DNA of 64,000 nt, taken from Tetracentron sinense. Taxonomy: Eukaryota > Streptophyta > Magnoliopsida > Trochodendrales > Trochodendraceae. The notes beneath the pieces are model-generated. The model saw only the letters and a program-made list of their open reading frames with translations, was not told the origin of the DNA and made no database searches. The position numbers and the translations under genes are program-made. Of this stretch, positions 1 to 12,245 are shown one piece after another (position 1 is the stretch's first letter; each line of letters begins with the position of its first letter). The DNA is taken from NCBI GenBank assembly GCA_015143295.1, contig CM026573.1:4499950-4563949 (forward strand), written 5' to 3'.

Positions 1-193
1 AACCTGCTGGTGCGATTGAACTCTCTCTGAGTTCAATCACGATTGACTGTGATTCTATTCTTTAAATAGATAGTTGATGGTAGTTTGGGAATCAAAGTAA
101 AATTTTAAATTAAAGTTTTGTTTTATATAAGGGTAGTTTAGGAATTTCTAAAAATTCAGGCTACGCCGGCCTCTCCCATTATAATAGTAAAGA
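1..193 (-). mobile_element. Helitron 5'-end segment, minus strand (left end outside window)
   Basis: The stretch resembles 44956-45121, and both finish in a Helitron-type 5' end. Read on the minus strand it begins TCTTTACTATTATAAT, the usual start of plant Helitrons, next to an A on that strand (T194 on +). No coding potential is seen. The 3' end would lie before the window. Confidence 0.45.
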
Positions 194-244
194 TTTGTAA
201 CCGGCTGTAAAAGTAACTAATTAATATAGTGACTTATTTTGTAC

Positions 245-1007
245 TTGCAGAAGCCCCGTGCGATTCACGGAACTGAAGAAGAAAATAAATGAAAACAAAA
301 TTTAAAAATATATATAACATGCGGAGCAAAAAATTAGTTTAAGTTATGTCTGAGTAAATTTAATTTGAAGAGTTAACGTTGAGATACTTGAATGTTGAGA
401 CACTTTATATTTAAATAAAAGTTAACAGAGACTTACTCCTTGTTTTAAAAAAAAGTTAGAAAGTGCTGAACAAATGTTCTAGTAGCCCCATCTCAGCATC
501 AAAGGGTGCACATGGACTGCAATCCTTAAATCATTCAGGTTTCTCAAAACTTTCAGCAAACCTGAAGAAAAAAAAAAAAACAATTTAAAGGGAAGAAATA
601 AAAACCCACCACTGATTATATGCTGAAAGATTCAAAGACGGGTGAAATCCCACTAAAATTTAAATATAAGTGTTTTGAGAAAAAAACAGAAAACATTTCC
701 ATTTTAAAAAAGAACTTTGCTACTAAGACCGAAGAAGGGCCGAGACCACCGCATCCATGCACGGGATCTCAGTAGAACATTTGTTCAGCACTTCCTAACT
801 TTTTTTTAAAAGGAGTAAGTCTCTGTTAACTTTTATTTAAATATTAAATGTCTCAACATTCAAGTATCTCAACGTTAACTCTTCAAATTAAATTTACTCG
901 GACATAACTTAAACTAATTTTTTGCTGGGCATGTTATATATATTTTTAAATTTTGTTTTCATTTGTTTTCTTCTTCAGTTCCGTGCATCGCACGGGGCTT
1001 CTGCTAG
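245..1007. mobile_element. Fold-back made of two inverted Helitron 3' ends
   Basis: Positions 245-482 and about 771-1007 are near-identical inverted repeats of roughly 238 bp around a spacer of about 290 bp. The right arm ends in the hairpin CCGTGCATCGCACGG about 10 bp before CTAG-T (1004-1008), the classic Helitron 3' end. The left arm has the same hairpin in reverse, with the terminus altered (CTAG to CAAG). No ORF of note. It sits inside host repeat copy 1. Confidence 0.6.
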
Positions 1008-1485
1008 TAATTAGGTAATAGATGGGTTAAAGCAATCACTTCATTTCATTATCCTTTAAATTTATTAACTTAACAGAAATCGGTTAAAATAAGCACATGC
1101 GTCGTTTCATTAGTGAGAGTAGGAAAGCTGGAGAGTACGGCTAGCATTCCCTTAAAAAAAATGATTTTGTTAGGGCCCATAAGTGGGTTGAAACAAAAAT
1201 GTTTTGTTTTAAAATAAAGCTTATGAGACCCCCTTAGGCCGAGACAAAATAGTGTAGTTCACTATTGTCCAAAAGTTTTCATCCAACTTTTATTCCATAA
1301 CTACCCACAAATCGTATGAGAATTCCTTCAAAAAGTATGGCTACTGTCTTTTTGGTTTTTGGTTTTTTCTGCTAAACTTCATTATTACTGTCTACTAGTT
1401 GACCCGGCACGTGCAGGTTTAATCTTATTTATTAAATAAAATAATAAATAGGTAATTTCTATGATTGTTCTCAATTGATGGTGAT

Positions 1486-1875
1486 ATTAGCCGAACAAGA
1501 GGCTGAAGCAGCAAGTTCTCATGCTTCATAGATTGACAAGAATGCAAAACAATTGTCATAAGACGCGTGCGAGGATTGAGGATAACAAGCAACCTCATAT
1601 AAATGGTTTCCTCTTGTTAATATCTTATCTAGATAAACAAGTTAGAAAGTACCAGTCTCTACAAGAGAAAATTGAAGCGAACAGTAGGCTCATAAATCCA
1701 CAGTTTGATGAGGTTGAATGAATTGCCCATCTATTTTTCGTAATAGAACAGTGGTTTTCCAGCATGAGAATGGTGTAGATGGCAGTGGTGGAGATTCAAG
1801 TATTGTAAGGCCAAAGGAGGAAACTAAAACACTGGAGCACTTTCTGGAAGAAACATTACAAGGTGCATTGTTGTA
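1486..1875 (+). pseudogene. Captured gene fragment in Helitron L (unidentified)
   Basis: Two consecutive coding-like stretches lie here. One includes the peptide KYQSLQEKIEANSRLINPQF near 1651-1710. The other, about 1745-1875, reads without a stop as a hydrophilic Glu/Thr/Gly-rich peptide containing KEETKTLEHFLEETLQG. They are not in one continuous frame and stop codons separate them, so the fragment is decayed. The same stretch occurs in reverse at about 13050-15370, split by the solo LTR. I do not recognise the source gene. Confidence 0.35.
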
Positions 1876-2298
1876 GCCTAATAGAAATTGATGGGAATTG
1901 CTTCTGAATATGTTAAGGGAGCAAATGATCTCGCTAGATCTGCCAGCTTCTACATGAGGCGGGTTTGCCGATGGTGTCAGAACTTTTTTCAGGGAGGTGC
2001 AAAGTGGTTTCGAAATCCGAATAGGTCAGATTATAGGCGTTCAAAAACAATACATAAAAGAGAACAACACGAGAAAGTTAAAAATTAAAAAAAATTAAAT
2101 TAAATTAAATTAAATAAAGGAAATCAGTAGAACCCTAACCTTCAAGAATCATATTCTGCGATTGGATCGTCAAAACACTAAAATCCATAATGGTAAAAAA
2201 AAAATGGTGTAGAGCGACTACTAATTAGATATATGTGTGTTTGTTCTCAAAACACGATGGTAGATGTTGTATATGTGTGTTTGTTCTCAAAACACGAT

Positions 2299-2333
<35 letters not shown>

Positions 2334-2884
2334 ACATATATTTGGAGGCTTGATGGATCGACACTGCCATTCATGGAGAGCGACTCAGATCGAGTGGACG
2401 CGCGTAGTGGGAAGCTTTGGTGAGGCGGTGGCTGAAGCAAATATATAAGTTTGTTATTCTGAAATATTGGTTAACGTCACCAAAGCTTAGAAATATATGT
2501 ATTTGCTAAGCAAATATACGATGACCAATGTATTTCGACAGGACGCATGGTCAGCTTCAGAGAAGAAGTGTTCGGGGCGGTGGATGAAGCAACAGAGGTT
2601 TGGTAGAAGAGAGTAGAAGTCGGTGTGGGTGAGGGGGAATTTTTTTTTAAAGAAAAGCCACTCAGAAGGAGTGGAGGGTTTGGTAGACCCCTACAGGTTT
2701 TATTAATAAGAAAAAATGGGGGGACATAAAACCTTAGTCCTACAAAGATAAAAAAGGGGGACATAAACCTTACTCCCTACAGATTTAACAAAAGAAAAAA
2801 ATCAATCTAGAGTTTTACCTTTCTAATATTTCCTAACCTTATTTGATCCAAGGGCTTTTATTTTCCGGGATTCGTTTAAGTTGC

Positions 2885-3233
2885 AACTTGAGAGAATCTC
2901 TCGAGTTGGAACTCCTAGAGGTCACCACGTGTCTCCTTTGACACCCCTTAACCATGGGTAAGGTTCACAACCCCTAAGGTTCACCCACCCATCCTTGGTT
3001 TTTTTTTTATATATATTAATTATTATTTTTTAAATTAAAAAAACTGTTTTTAAAGTTTTTTTAATATTAAAAAAAAGTTTTTAATTAAAAAAAGAATTCA
3101 TATTTAAAAAAAATAAAAAACGAAGGATGGATGGGTGAACCTTAAGGGTGGGTGAACCTTACCCATGGTTAAGGGGTGCCAAAGGAGACACGTGGTGGCC
3201 TCTAGGGGTTCCAACTCAAGAGGATCCTGAGCC
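2885..3233. mobile_element. Palindromic MULE-type MITE, copy 1 (in Helitron L)
   Basis: It has long inverted arms (ACACGTGGTGGCCTCTAG against AGAGGTCACCACGTGTCTCC) around an AT-rich centre, and its right end is GGATCCTGAGCC. The right junction equals the left junction of copy 2 at 11908 in reverse. The element was therefore already in the Helitron before it was copied. The left flank is rearranged. Confidence 0.75.
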
Positions 3234-3909
3234 AAGATTTTGAGGGGTAGTTATTGTTTCTCAAATGGGTCCCACCAACAAAAGTTAAAAGAGTGGTTCT
3301 TGGCTTCTTATGGAATTGCTGAGCGGGCTGAAGGTTATCCAGGCAAAAGATTTACCCCGTTACGAGAGTATCCCTCTGTCAGTGGGACATATGGTAAGAA
3401 AAACAAGGAAAAAAAATTTAATAAGAAGAAGTCAAACAATAGGAGGGAAAAAAAAACTTCTGGTGAGTGGCAATTTTTTGTCCGCTGACTCCGTAACAGA
3501 GTAAATCTTTTGCCGTTATCAAATTGTGGCATTTCTAATGGCGGTATTTGATAATGGAAAAAAATTAATAGGCAAATGGGACCCATCAAAGAGAGACAAA
3601 AAAAAAAAAATTAAGTCGGCAGGATGGCAACACCTATTTGCTTAATGAAATGACAATGGCGGCTGATCGGGCCCACCGAAGGACAAAAAAAATTATGCAA
3701 GCAGATGGCAACAGGTGCTTGATTATTCATGAGACGTGGAGTAAGATAGAAGAAGACACGGGATTAAGTGAAACGTGGAGAAGTCATATATAAAGAAAAA
3801 TTTTGACATATAGTTTTTTTTGCAGGGGTATTTCTGATAGTTTTTGTTCGGCAGTTGCTTTCAACATGTTTGCTTAATTTTCTATTTTATTAATAGATAT
3901 AGATATAGA

Positions 3910-5575
3910 TTTGCTTCTTATGCCGTATGCTTAGAACACTTTTGTGCCAGAACACACTCTGCCGTATAATCCAAAAGGGTTAAAAAGATGTGCCACATCC
4001 GGTTATAACTGGAGAGGATTTGCCACCTTAAAAAAGGGATTTCACCTGCTTGTTCAGCAGGTGTCTGTACAACATGGTCGGCCAGGTAATACACATTTCT
4101 TTGTTTTTCTACTACTCAGTTAAGTTGAAAGGGCAATTCACCTGCCTACTCTCATGTCTTGTGAGTCCCACTGAAAGACTAAACTCTTGTGGAATTAGGT
4201 ATTTTATAACCTTCACAAACCTTTAGTTTTGGTTTTTTTCCCGAACTTCCTGTTACCTAAAATATCATTCATTTTTTCTTGCTTCATTCAGATTATCCCC
4301 TCTACAATGTTCCCACTACCCATAGAGTTAACTCGACACTGCCACGCCCTGACTGACGTTCTACGCGTCCACACGATGCCGAGAGTTCACCTGCTTGTGT
4401 AAATATTCCACAAGCAGCTGCCATAGAACTCTTATCTCTCGAGTCGACTGTTTTACCTTATATACTTTACAATGTTCCCACATCAGCATGCTAGTTGTCG
4501 AAACTATCTTCATGAAGAAGATATCCGGCATTGAAAATACCTATGTTTCCTTGCATGTTTGTTTTTCTTTGACTTGGGATATTCTCCGCTGGTTCTGGCG
4601 GTCTACTCCTTTTTTGTCTCACTTCAGCTCTTCACTTTGGGTTCTCTTCTCCATCAAGCAACACACAGACGGCTAGAAGCCACCCCTTACGTCCAAAACT
4701 ATTGATTTTTTTTCAACTTTTATACTTATTACATGCTTTGATGTAATGGAATTTGAGTATCGTATACGGTTTGTCGTCATCAATATAGCGATTGTATTAT
4801 GTGTTTTTGTTGGGAATAGTATTACTGGAAAGGTGCCACAGGCCCACAAGGAGTGGTCTGTATTATAGGGTCCGTCCCTTGACCACAAGCCCTTTCATCC
4901 TTGATAACCTTGATAACTCTTATTGCAAGTAAGTCTCATTCATCTCACTCAAATTCTTCCAATTTTGCGGAATTTTTTTAGGGGGCAATCAACTTGTATG
5001 ACCATTGTAGTGCTTTTTATTTGCAAAACCATTGCAAAAATAGGGTAAAGATTGATCATTATTTTATTTTATTTTATTTTTTGACAGGTAAGGAAGACCT
5101 TCTCCAGTTGCCATCAAACAAGGCTCTTCTAGAGGATCCATCCTTCTCCCTTCTTGTTGAGAAATACAATGCAGCGTGTAACCCCTTTTCTGAGCTGGGG
5201 TTAAGTGGGAAACATTTTCATATTTCCTTCTTATTTTATGTTATTCCTTTGCTTTTATCTTTCCATTTTTGCTATTTTATATTTAATCTTATTATTCCTA
5301 TATGCATAAAGAACTATATTCTTGCAATAATTGTTTATTAACATTGTAGATGTTATTTTCTTGCTTTATAGTGGTGTGGTCATTTCAACTTTTTTATCAT
5401 TCAGATTTTATAATGTTGTTTGTTTCTCTGTTCATCCCGCTATTCATTGATGTTGTCTCGAATCTCTTGCAGCAACTCTCTCTCTCTTCAACAAGATGAG
5501 TTATTGGTCGGGTTTTGTTTTAAAGCTCAACTCTGCAAAGTGGGATGGTGGTACAAACCTCTTTGCCTCATATTA
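3910..5575. other. Diverged Helitron/MITE-like sequence, host of the captured APX fragment
   Basis: There is no intact gene. A MITE-like end resembling that at 47900-47930 (CCGGTTATAACTGGAG) lies near 3999-4014. The AT-rich remainder holds the peroxidase fragment at 5087-5210. The block resumes after 9875 if Helitron C is removed and may end at 10091. Confidence 0.4.
5087..5210 (+). pseudogene. Ascorbate peroxidase exon fragment, probably transposon-captured
   Basis: After a splice-acceptor-like TTTTTTGACAG the + strand encodes GKEDLLQLPSNKALLEDPSF, then SLLVEKYNAACNPFSELG. This follows the C-terminal region of plant class I ascorbate peroxidases (family pattern LLQLPSDKALL-DP-FRPLVEKYA, later SELG). 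The intact enzyme reduces hydrogen peroxide with ascorbate. Here only one exon remains: the expected segment between the -KYA- and -SELG- motifs is shortened and altered (NAACNPF), and the frame runs into AT-rich sequence after SELG. No other peroxidase exons were found nearby. It lies among Helitrons, so capture is the likely origin. It is a relic, not a functional gene. Which isoform was the donor cannot be told by eye. Confidence 0.75.
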
Positions 5576-6839
5576 TCTATACCCTTATAAAAAGAGTATA
5601 GAAGCAACCAGCTGTCGTCGAACACTTCTTGTCTAAAATACCCTCAGTAATAATCTTTATTAACATTCTTACTAATTACTGTAAGACATCTGTTTGAAAA
5701 ACAATCGGTTCTTTCTTTTACCTCACGGGGTTTATCCTGATCATTAATCCTTATCCCATCCTTAACAGCCGTATATAAAAATAAAAAAACCGTCAAAGAT
5801 GTTTAAAAAAAAGTTCACCGACTTTAGAGAACACCTTACGGTAGCATAGTACATCATGGTGGGCCCACCTGTGAAATAAATAGTTTGGATTACAATTATT
5901 TATGTTATAAGTATAAAGTACGGACAAGACATCTCTTGTCGCATTCAGCCTTCATTTTTGTTTTTTAAATTTCCAGATTATTCTCTAATCTCTTAGTCGT
6001 ATATTTGAAAGGACCCAAACCTTTGGTTTTTTGCTTTTATTTCTTCGTGCTCCAAGCCCACCGCCTCAACGAAAGCTCAACGTCTACCTCATCACCTTCA
6101 AACAACCTAACCGATCTGTTTGACACTAGGAATACACATGTCATAATCTCTACTCTTCTCTTCGGTCTAAAATTTTCAATAGGTATGTTTTGTTTCTTTT
6201 GCCCTTTTTTAATTTTTTTGTTACTGAATTCTTGTTTTTGGTCTGAAGTTTCAATCGGTGTTTTGTGTTTCACTTGCCCTTTTAAATTTTTTAGTTTCTT
6301 CGATTTTTTGGTGGCTATGTTTCTCGCTCTGTTTGATTGTAGGGTTTGTTTTTTTTATTTTTTATTTTTTGATGAGTTTTAAAGTAATTGTGTTTTGTCT
6401 AACCCCATTTCCTATTACGTTTCATCCACTCTTTATTAGTTTTTTTTTTTTTTTTTGAGTTTTAAAGTAACTATGTTTTGTCTTAACCCCATTTCCTATT
6501 AAGTTTCAGCCACTTTTAATCCTCTGTTTCTCATCAGTGGACTAATTCGTCTATGGCCTTCAATCTTTATTTCTATTTGTGTATTTTTTTCTATTTTTGT
6601 TAAATGATATTGATTTATCTTTTTTGAGTTCTTCATTATAGGATCCTGCTTTGTTCGTAATAGACTAAATGATTAATAGCTTAATTGGTGGAGGAAGTCC
6701 TTTCTTTTCTTGCTTGATGTTTTCATATTTGTTTGTTTTTCTATTTTGTCCAGATTTAAGTATTTTCTTTGTTTGATTTCTGTAAGGGATAAAATTCGTA
6801 AAAATGAGTAAAAAGAAAGGGTAAAATAAGAATTTCTCA

Positions 6840-7820
6840 TGTTAACAAATTCTAACAATTTAGCGACATAAGCCTACTTGGGCTATGTGCTGGCTCTCTT
6901 GAGTGTTGTCTGACAGGTGACCTCATCATGACTACACAAGTCATGATGACTCCAAATGCCTATAAATAAGCAAGAATCACCAGAAAGAATAGGAGGATGG
7001 TGCGGAAGGCAAGAGAGGAAATAAATGGCAGAAGAAGAAGAGGAAGAAGGAGATCTGAGAAGGTTGAGTCATTCACACCCTTACCCCGAAGGGCTATGCA
7101 GGCGGCCACTCACCTGATTCTTTCATCTTCCTTTGATGTTATCCGGCTACTTGATGCTCTTTATGGTCTCACAATCTATTATGGTCATCGGATTCTCTCA
7201 AATAGGCCATGAATAGTGCCAAATCCGTTGTCGCGTTGTCTGCTGTAAATAGTGCTGAATCCGTTGTCGCGTTGTCTGTTATGAGTAGTGCTAAGCTCGT
7301 TGTCCGTTGTGAGTTGCACAACGTACTCGTTGTCTGATGCACAACGTATACGCTGTTTGTGCCTTATCCGAGTTACGTTGTCAGAGCTACGTTGTCTGTG
7401 CCTTATCTGAGTTACGTTGTCTGTGCCTTATCTGAGCTACATTGTCAGAGTTACGTTGTCTGTACCTTATCTGAGCTACGTTGTCTGTGCCTTGTCCGAG
7501 CTAAGTTGTCTGAGTTACGATGTCAGAGTTACGTTGTCTGTGCCTTGTCAGAGCTACGTTGTCTGAGCCATATTCTTTGTGCCTCCTGAGCTACAATCTC
7601 CAGAGCATAACACCAGAGCTCGTCCTTAAGTGCATATACCCAGTGACCTCACGATAAGTATCTCTATACTATTATGTTCATGTGCTTGTGCCTTATACTG
7701 ACTTTATCATCGGAGCTTATTTCAGGGTGCACACCCGCCCCCTCAGACTCATTCACAGGTGGAGTTTTGCTACCAAAAAAGCAGCTACAGACGTGTGGCA
7801 TGAACGAGATTTTTCCCTTT
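6840..7820 (+). mobile_element. LTR-like block with promoter-like TATA and tandem units
   Basis: It begins TGTTAACAAATTCTAAC, has a TATA-like CCTATAAATAAGCAAG at about 6959, then repeat-rich sequence, and finishes with a CTCAGACTCATTCACAGG segment like those near the ends of plant LTRs. No clean 5-bp target duplication was found, so the limits are approximate. Confidence 0.35.
7205..7590 (+). repeat. Tandem repeats with a shared CGTTGTC core
   Basis: About 2.5 copies of a roughly 49-bp unit (AATCCGTTGTCGCGTTGTCT) occupy 7205-7320. Many copies of a roughly 25-bp unit (GAGCTACGTTGTCTGTGCCT) with small changes follow at about 7359-7585. It translates into repetitive peptide only by chance. Confidence 0.75.
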
Positions 7821-9875
7821 CAATTTCTAAATATCATTGATTTGCAGGAAATACTCTATTTGTTTACATTTTAATGAAATATTTGACCATTTTTCTTCTC
7901 TTAGAGGTACTTCTTTTCTATTTGCTAATGGAATAGAAGCAAATTTAAATTTCTGAAATTTTATTTCATGAAGCAGTGAGATACTGCATTCTCTCACTCA
8001 AATGTTTTTTTTTTTTTTTGACATTTCTTACAGTTCAATTTTTTTTCTTAATTATTTTATGGGCTTTCTAGATGAGTTTTGGGTATTATTTTTACTCCAT
8101 TTCAACTTAATCTCCTTAATTGTTTTTTTAAAAATTTATCTCAACTTTAAAAAAAATCATATTTGATAACGATAATTAATTTATTGTTGACAATTCTTAC
8201 AGTTATTTTTTCCTTATTTGTTATATTTGTATGGGCTTTCTTGATGACCTTTGGATATATATCTATATATATATTCTTTATTTTCTATTTTTTGAATTTT
8301 TATGTAATTTCAATAATTTTATTTATTTGTCTAGCCTGCTGCCTTCTCTCTCTCTCTCTGGTTGTGTTTTTTTAATTTATTTTGTAACATTTTTTGATGA
8401 GTTTTGATACTTGGTTTTGGTTCTGCTTGTGTTCTTCAAACGGTGAGGTACTGTGTTCTCTGCCTCTCAAACGGTTTTTTTTTTACATTTCTTAATGAGT
8501 TTTGGGTATTTGATTTTTTTTCCTTTACAACTTAATCCCTTTTAATTATTTATTTATGTTCAGCTTAAAAAAACATTAGTAGTACTGATACTTGAGTAAC
8601 GAGGCTTTTATGTTTGTTGTGGGTGTCAATGATCGGGAATATAATTTTATGTTTGTTGTGGGTGTCAATGAGCGGGAATATAAGCTGAACATTGACTCAC
8701 TTAATTACTTACATTGAATGTTTTGATAACTTAAATTCTATTACAATATTGAGTTTTACAGCAGTATATTTGGGTTTCTTAAATTGGATTGTGCATCTTA
8801 TATCAGGTTTTTTTTGGAACCTGTCTTCACTTTTGCATCTTTTGACATACATATATATATCTTCCTCCCTCTGTTTCTTAATATTTTTCAAAATTCTTAG
8901 GTCCATGATGTTTCACCATTGTATATCTTAAATCTCGTCAAATCTGTACAATTTATATCTTATAGAACACTTTAAACCACATGTTCGTTGAGTCTCTCTA
9001 AATATGAAAGTTAATGACGATTTGTGTGCTACTTCAGTTTCAACACCACTAAAAGAACCTCAATGAGAAGAACTTAGGTTTTCTCATATTAGTCTTTTAA
9101 TCTTTCAGCTTGTGTTGATCAAGAAGAAAACTCTATACCGTAGTAGGGTGAGTTGATCTTAATCTGAACTATTCATTGGTTTTGTGTCTTAACTACCTAT
9201 GATCGGTAATTTTCTTTGGATGAATTGTGCTTCTTTTTTTTTTCCCTTAATTTATTGGATTCACATTGGGTGTTTGATTATATGCTAGAATGAGGATTGT
9301 GTCTTGGAAATCGATTATTGCAAAGGTCTCGATGCCTTCTATAACACTGAATTCTTCCTTCTTGAACCACCCCACTTCTTCCTTATCGAACCCACCATCC
9401 ACCCACTAAGTTGCACTTTTTGAAGATCATCTTCGTGCTACTTATACGGGAGTTTTGTTGTTAGTGTGGGTCTTGCTGTCATGGAAATTGGCCATGCTGT
9501 GAAGTCTACTTGGCTGGACCTCGATTATATTGATCTTTTTGAAATAAATTTTAGGTTGACCCCTTATTTGGTTGGGTTTTGATTACTTAGATTTGGTAGT
9601 TCTACTGTCCATTTGTTCGTTGGGTTTTGATTAGTTAGATTTTTATAGTTCTACTGTCACAAAGACATAGTAGCTTGGATGGTTAGATCATACAATGGTT
9701 CATACTTTACCCATGAATCATTTTTGAGATCAACATTTTTCATATTGTGCAGAATGATACTCTTCTACCATTTTTTGTTTATATGTTATTATGTATTTCT
9801 TAATTTTTATAGGGTTAATTTTATCATATTCATTATTTAATTGCACACGTGCCTTGCACGTGCAGCCTCCACTAG

Positions 9876-10091
9876 TTTTAAGAAATGTCTCTTTGGTTTT
9901 TTCACGATTTCATTGCTCCAGTCAAAGTTTTATTTGATTTCTTAAGTTTATGAATTTCTATGTTACTTGATTGCAATTGATTATAAGAATTTTTTTTATA
10001 TTTAAATCTGAATTTTGCTAGCATATATCCTTTTTTTAACTAAATCAGAAGATAATTATAAATACAACCCTGCACGTCCCGGGCCAATTAG
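9876..10091 (+). mobile_element. 3' terminal segment of another Helitron
   Basis: It ends CCTGCACGTCCCGGGCCAATTAG, the usual Helitron 3' end with CTAG mutated to TTAG, directly abutting the next Helitron start at 10092. Its beginning is probably upstream of Helitron C, which appears inserted into it. Confidence 0.5.
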
Positions 10092-11226
10092 TCTATATCT
10101 ATATCCTCTAATAAAAGAGAGAGTTAACCAAGTAAGTGTCATCCAACTTCTCCTAAATTTCTAATCCAAAATTATCCTCTTTCCCTTTTCGCTTACCCCG
10201 TCATTAGAAGGAATGTTGATGGGCCGTTTGCGGAACCTATATGATTTTTCACTGTGTTGTGACCATTTGAGCTATTTTAACTATCAAAAAAAAATTTGTT
10301 TGATTCTCTATTTTAACTTTTTTTTCAAAATTAAATTTGTTGGATTCTCTATTTAACTTTTTTTTCAAAATTTGCATATAATCTTTTTGCTGCCAACTCT
10401 TGTTGTTGCTGCCACGTTCCACCATCCTTAATCTACCCTTATTCCAAGAGTTAAACAAGTGTCTATGCCCTCTTAAATTTTATTTGTTTTTCTTCTGTAC
10501 TTTCTTTTATCCTCTCTATGCCCAGAACGTTGTCAACCTGAGATCTCTTCTATCTTGTGCTGCCTGCAACAATGGCATCACCATCTCTACGACCAAAACT
10601 CGAGTCAAGCTAACACGAGACATGGGTTTGAGCTCAAATGAAAGATTTTTTTTTTTATTGAAAAACCTAAACCTCTCTTTCTCTCTCCCTCCCATATGTC
10701 CCAACTCGTGTAATTCTCTCACCACACCCTAACCTCCTCTCACTCTTCCCTCTTTTAATTAAAAACATAAGTCCAGTAATGGAGTTTTTTCAGTTGAGGA
10801 ATCTATTTCTTTCGACAAATCATGTCCTATTCTACAACTATTCTATTGCATCTACCCCTAATTCATCGCTTCATGGTGAATTTCGCTCGATTTGAGAAAC
10901 TATCAAAGACAATGATAAGATCTAAATAGGTTTTTCTCCTTCAAATCTACTGTTTTATTTCCTTTCTCAAGTAGGGTTTTGAATGTATGTGATGACGCTC
11001 TTGTACCTTGCTTTATACTTGCAGATTTTTTCCTTTTTGTAACAACTCAAGCATAAATGGCTTTCTTTATGAAGCTCTTTTACAGAATTTATTATAATAA
11101 TGATTAAATTCACTGCAATGTTTAGCTTACATAATTATTTGTATCTCATTGCCCTCGGAAGGAATTAGTAGTATGTCTTTTCCATTACACACAACCGTGC
11201 ACGTGCCTTGCTAGTGCCGGGCCAAC
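10092..11226 (+). mobile_element. Helitron A (about 1.1 kb)
   Basis: It starts TCTATATCTATATCCTC and ends GTGCCTTGCTAGTGCCGGGC followed by CAACTA. It is head to tail with the elements on both sides. No coding capacity is recognised. Confidence 0.6.
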
Positions 11227-11907
11227 TATTCCTAATAAAAGAGAGAGTTAAGCAAGCATGTTGAAAGCAGCTGCCGAACAAAAACTACCAGAAATACCCC
11301 TACAAAAAATTATATGTCAAAAGTTTTCTTTATACGTGACTTCTCCTTTCACTTAATCCCGTGTCTTCTTCTATCTTACTCTACGTCTCATGAATAAACA
11401 AGCACCTGTTGCCATCCTGCTTGCATAATTTTTTTTGCCCTTCGGTGGGCTCGATCAGCCGCCTTTGTCATTTCATTCGCCCTTTGTTAAGCAAATAGGT
11501 GTTGCCATCCTGCCCACTTAATTTTTTTTTTGTCTTTCTTTGGTGGGTCCCATTTGCCTTTTAATTTTTTACCATTATCAAATACACCATCAGAAATGAC
11601 ACAACTTGATAACGACAAAAGATTTACTCTGTTACGGAATCAGTGGACAAAAAAGTGCCACTCATCATAAGTTTTTTTTTTCCACCTATTTTTTGATTTT
11701 TTTCCATTAAATTTTTTGTTCTTGTTTTTATTACCACATGTCCACTGATCCATTGCTCACCTGAGGGATACTCGGTGGATAACAGAGTAAATCTTTTGCC
11801 TTGGATAACCTTCAGCCCGCTCTGCCATTCCGTAAGAAGTCAAGAACCACTCTTTTAACTTTTGTTGGTGGGACCCATTTGAGAAACAATAACTACCTCA
11901 AAATCTT

Positions 11908-12245
11908 GGCTCAGGATCCTCTCGAGTTCAACTCGAGAGTCTCTCGAGTTGGAACCCCTAGAGGTCACCATGTGTCTCCTTTGACAACCCCTTAACCATG
12001 GGTAAGGTTCACCCACCCCTAGGGTTAACCCATCCATCCTTGTTTTTTTTTTTTTTTTAATATTAATTCTTTTTTTTAATATTAAAAAACTCTAAAAACA
12101 GTTTTTTTAATTTAAAAATAATAATTAATATATAAAAAAAAAATCAAGGATGGGTGGGTGAACCCTAGGAGTGGGTGAACCTTACCCATGGTTAAGGGGT
12201 GTCAAAGGAGACACGTGGCGACCTCTAGGAGTTCCAACTGGAGAT
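11908..12245. mobile_element. Palindromic MULE-type MITE, copy 2
   Basis: It starts GGCTCAGGATCCTCTCGAG and has long inverted arms. The right terminus is shortened. A perfect 9-bp target duplication, CAAAATCTT, flanks it (11899-11907 and 12246-12254), as expected for Mutator-like elements. Confidence 0.85.

Larger units (their letters stand above)
1395..3909 (-). mobile_element. Non-autonomous Helitron L (about 2.5 kb)
   Basis: On the minus strand it starts TCTATATCTATATCTATT (3909 leftwards) and ends with a GC-rich palindromic segment followed by CTAG (1395-1398) and T, so it lies between A and T as Helitrons do. It carries no Rep/helicase. Its body matches 11227-15454 in inverse orientation, including an internal MITE and pieces of captured coding-like sequence. 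A (TA)n tract at about 2301-2332 is absent from the sister copy. Confidence 0.75.
5576..9875 (+). mobile_element. Helitron C (about 4.3 kb, composite)
   Basis: It starts TCTATACCCTTATAAAAAG after A5575 and ends GCACGTGCAGCCTCCACTAG before T9876. The interior has no Rep/helicase. It contains a leader-and-intron-like segment near 6035-6200, an LTR-like block (6840-7820), three diverged copies of a T-rich unit (about 7960-8580), and a coding-like stretch near 9300-9420 that I cannot assign. The interior may be more than one nested element. Confidence 0.6.

Noticed and set aside
2225-2440. Overlapping open frames on both strands across a TA microsatellite
   Set aside because: They encode low-complexity YIYIYI peptide from the TA tract and have no homology; they lie in Helitron sequence.
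6005-6382. Open frame of 125 codons, F/L-rich
   Set aside because: It is T-rich sequence inside a Helitron giving a hydrophobic peptide by composition. No family resemblance, and it spans a splice-donor-like site near 6182.
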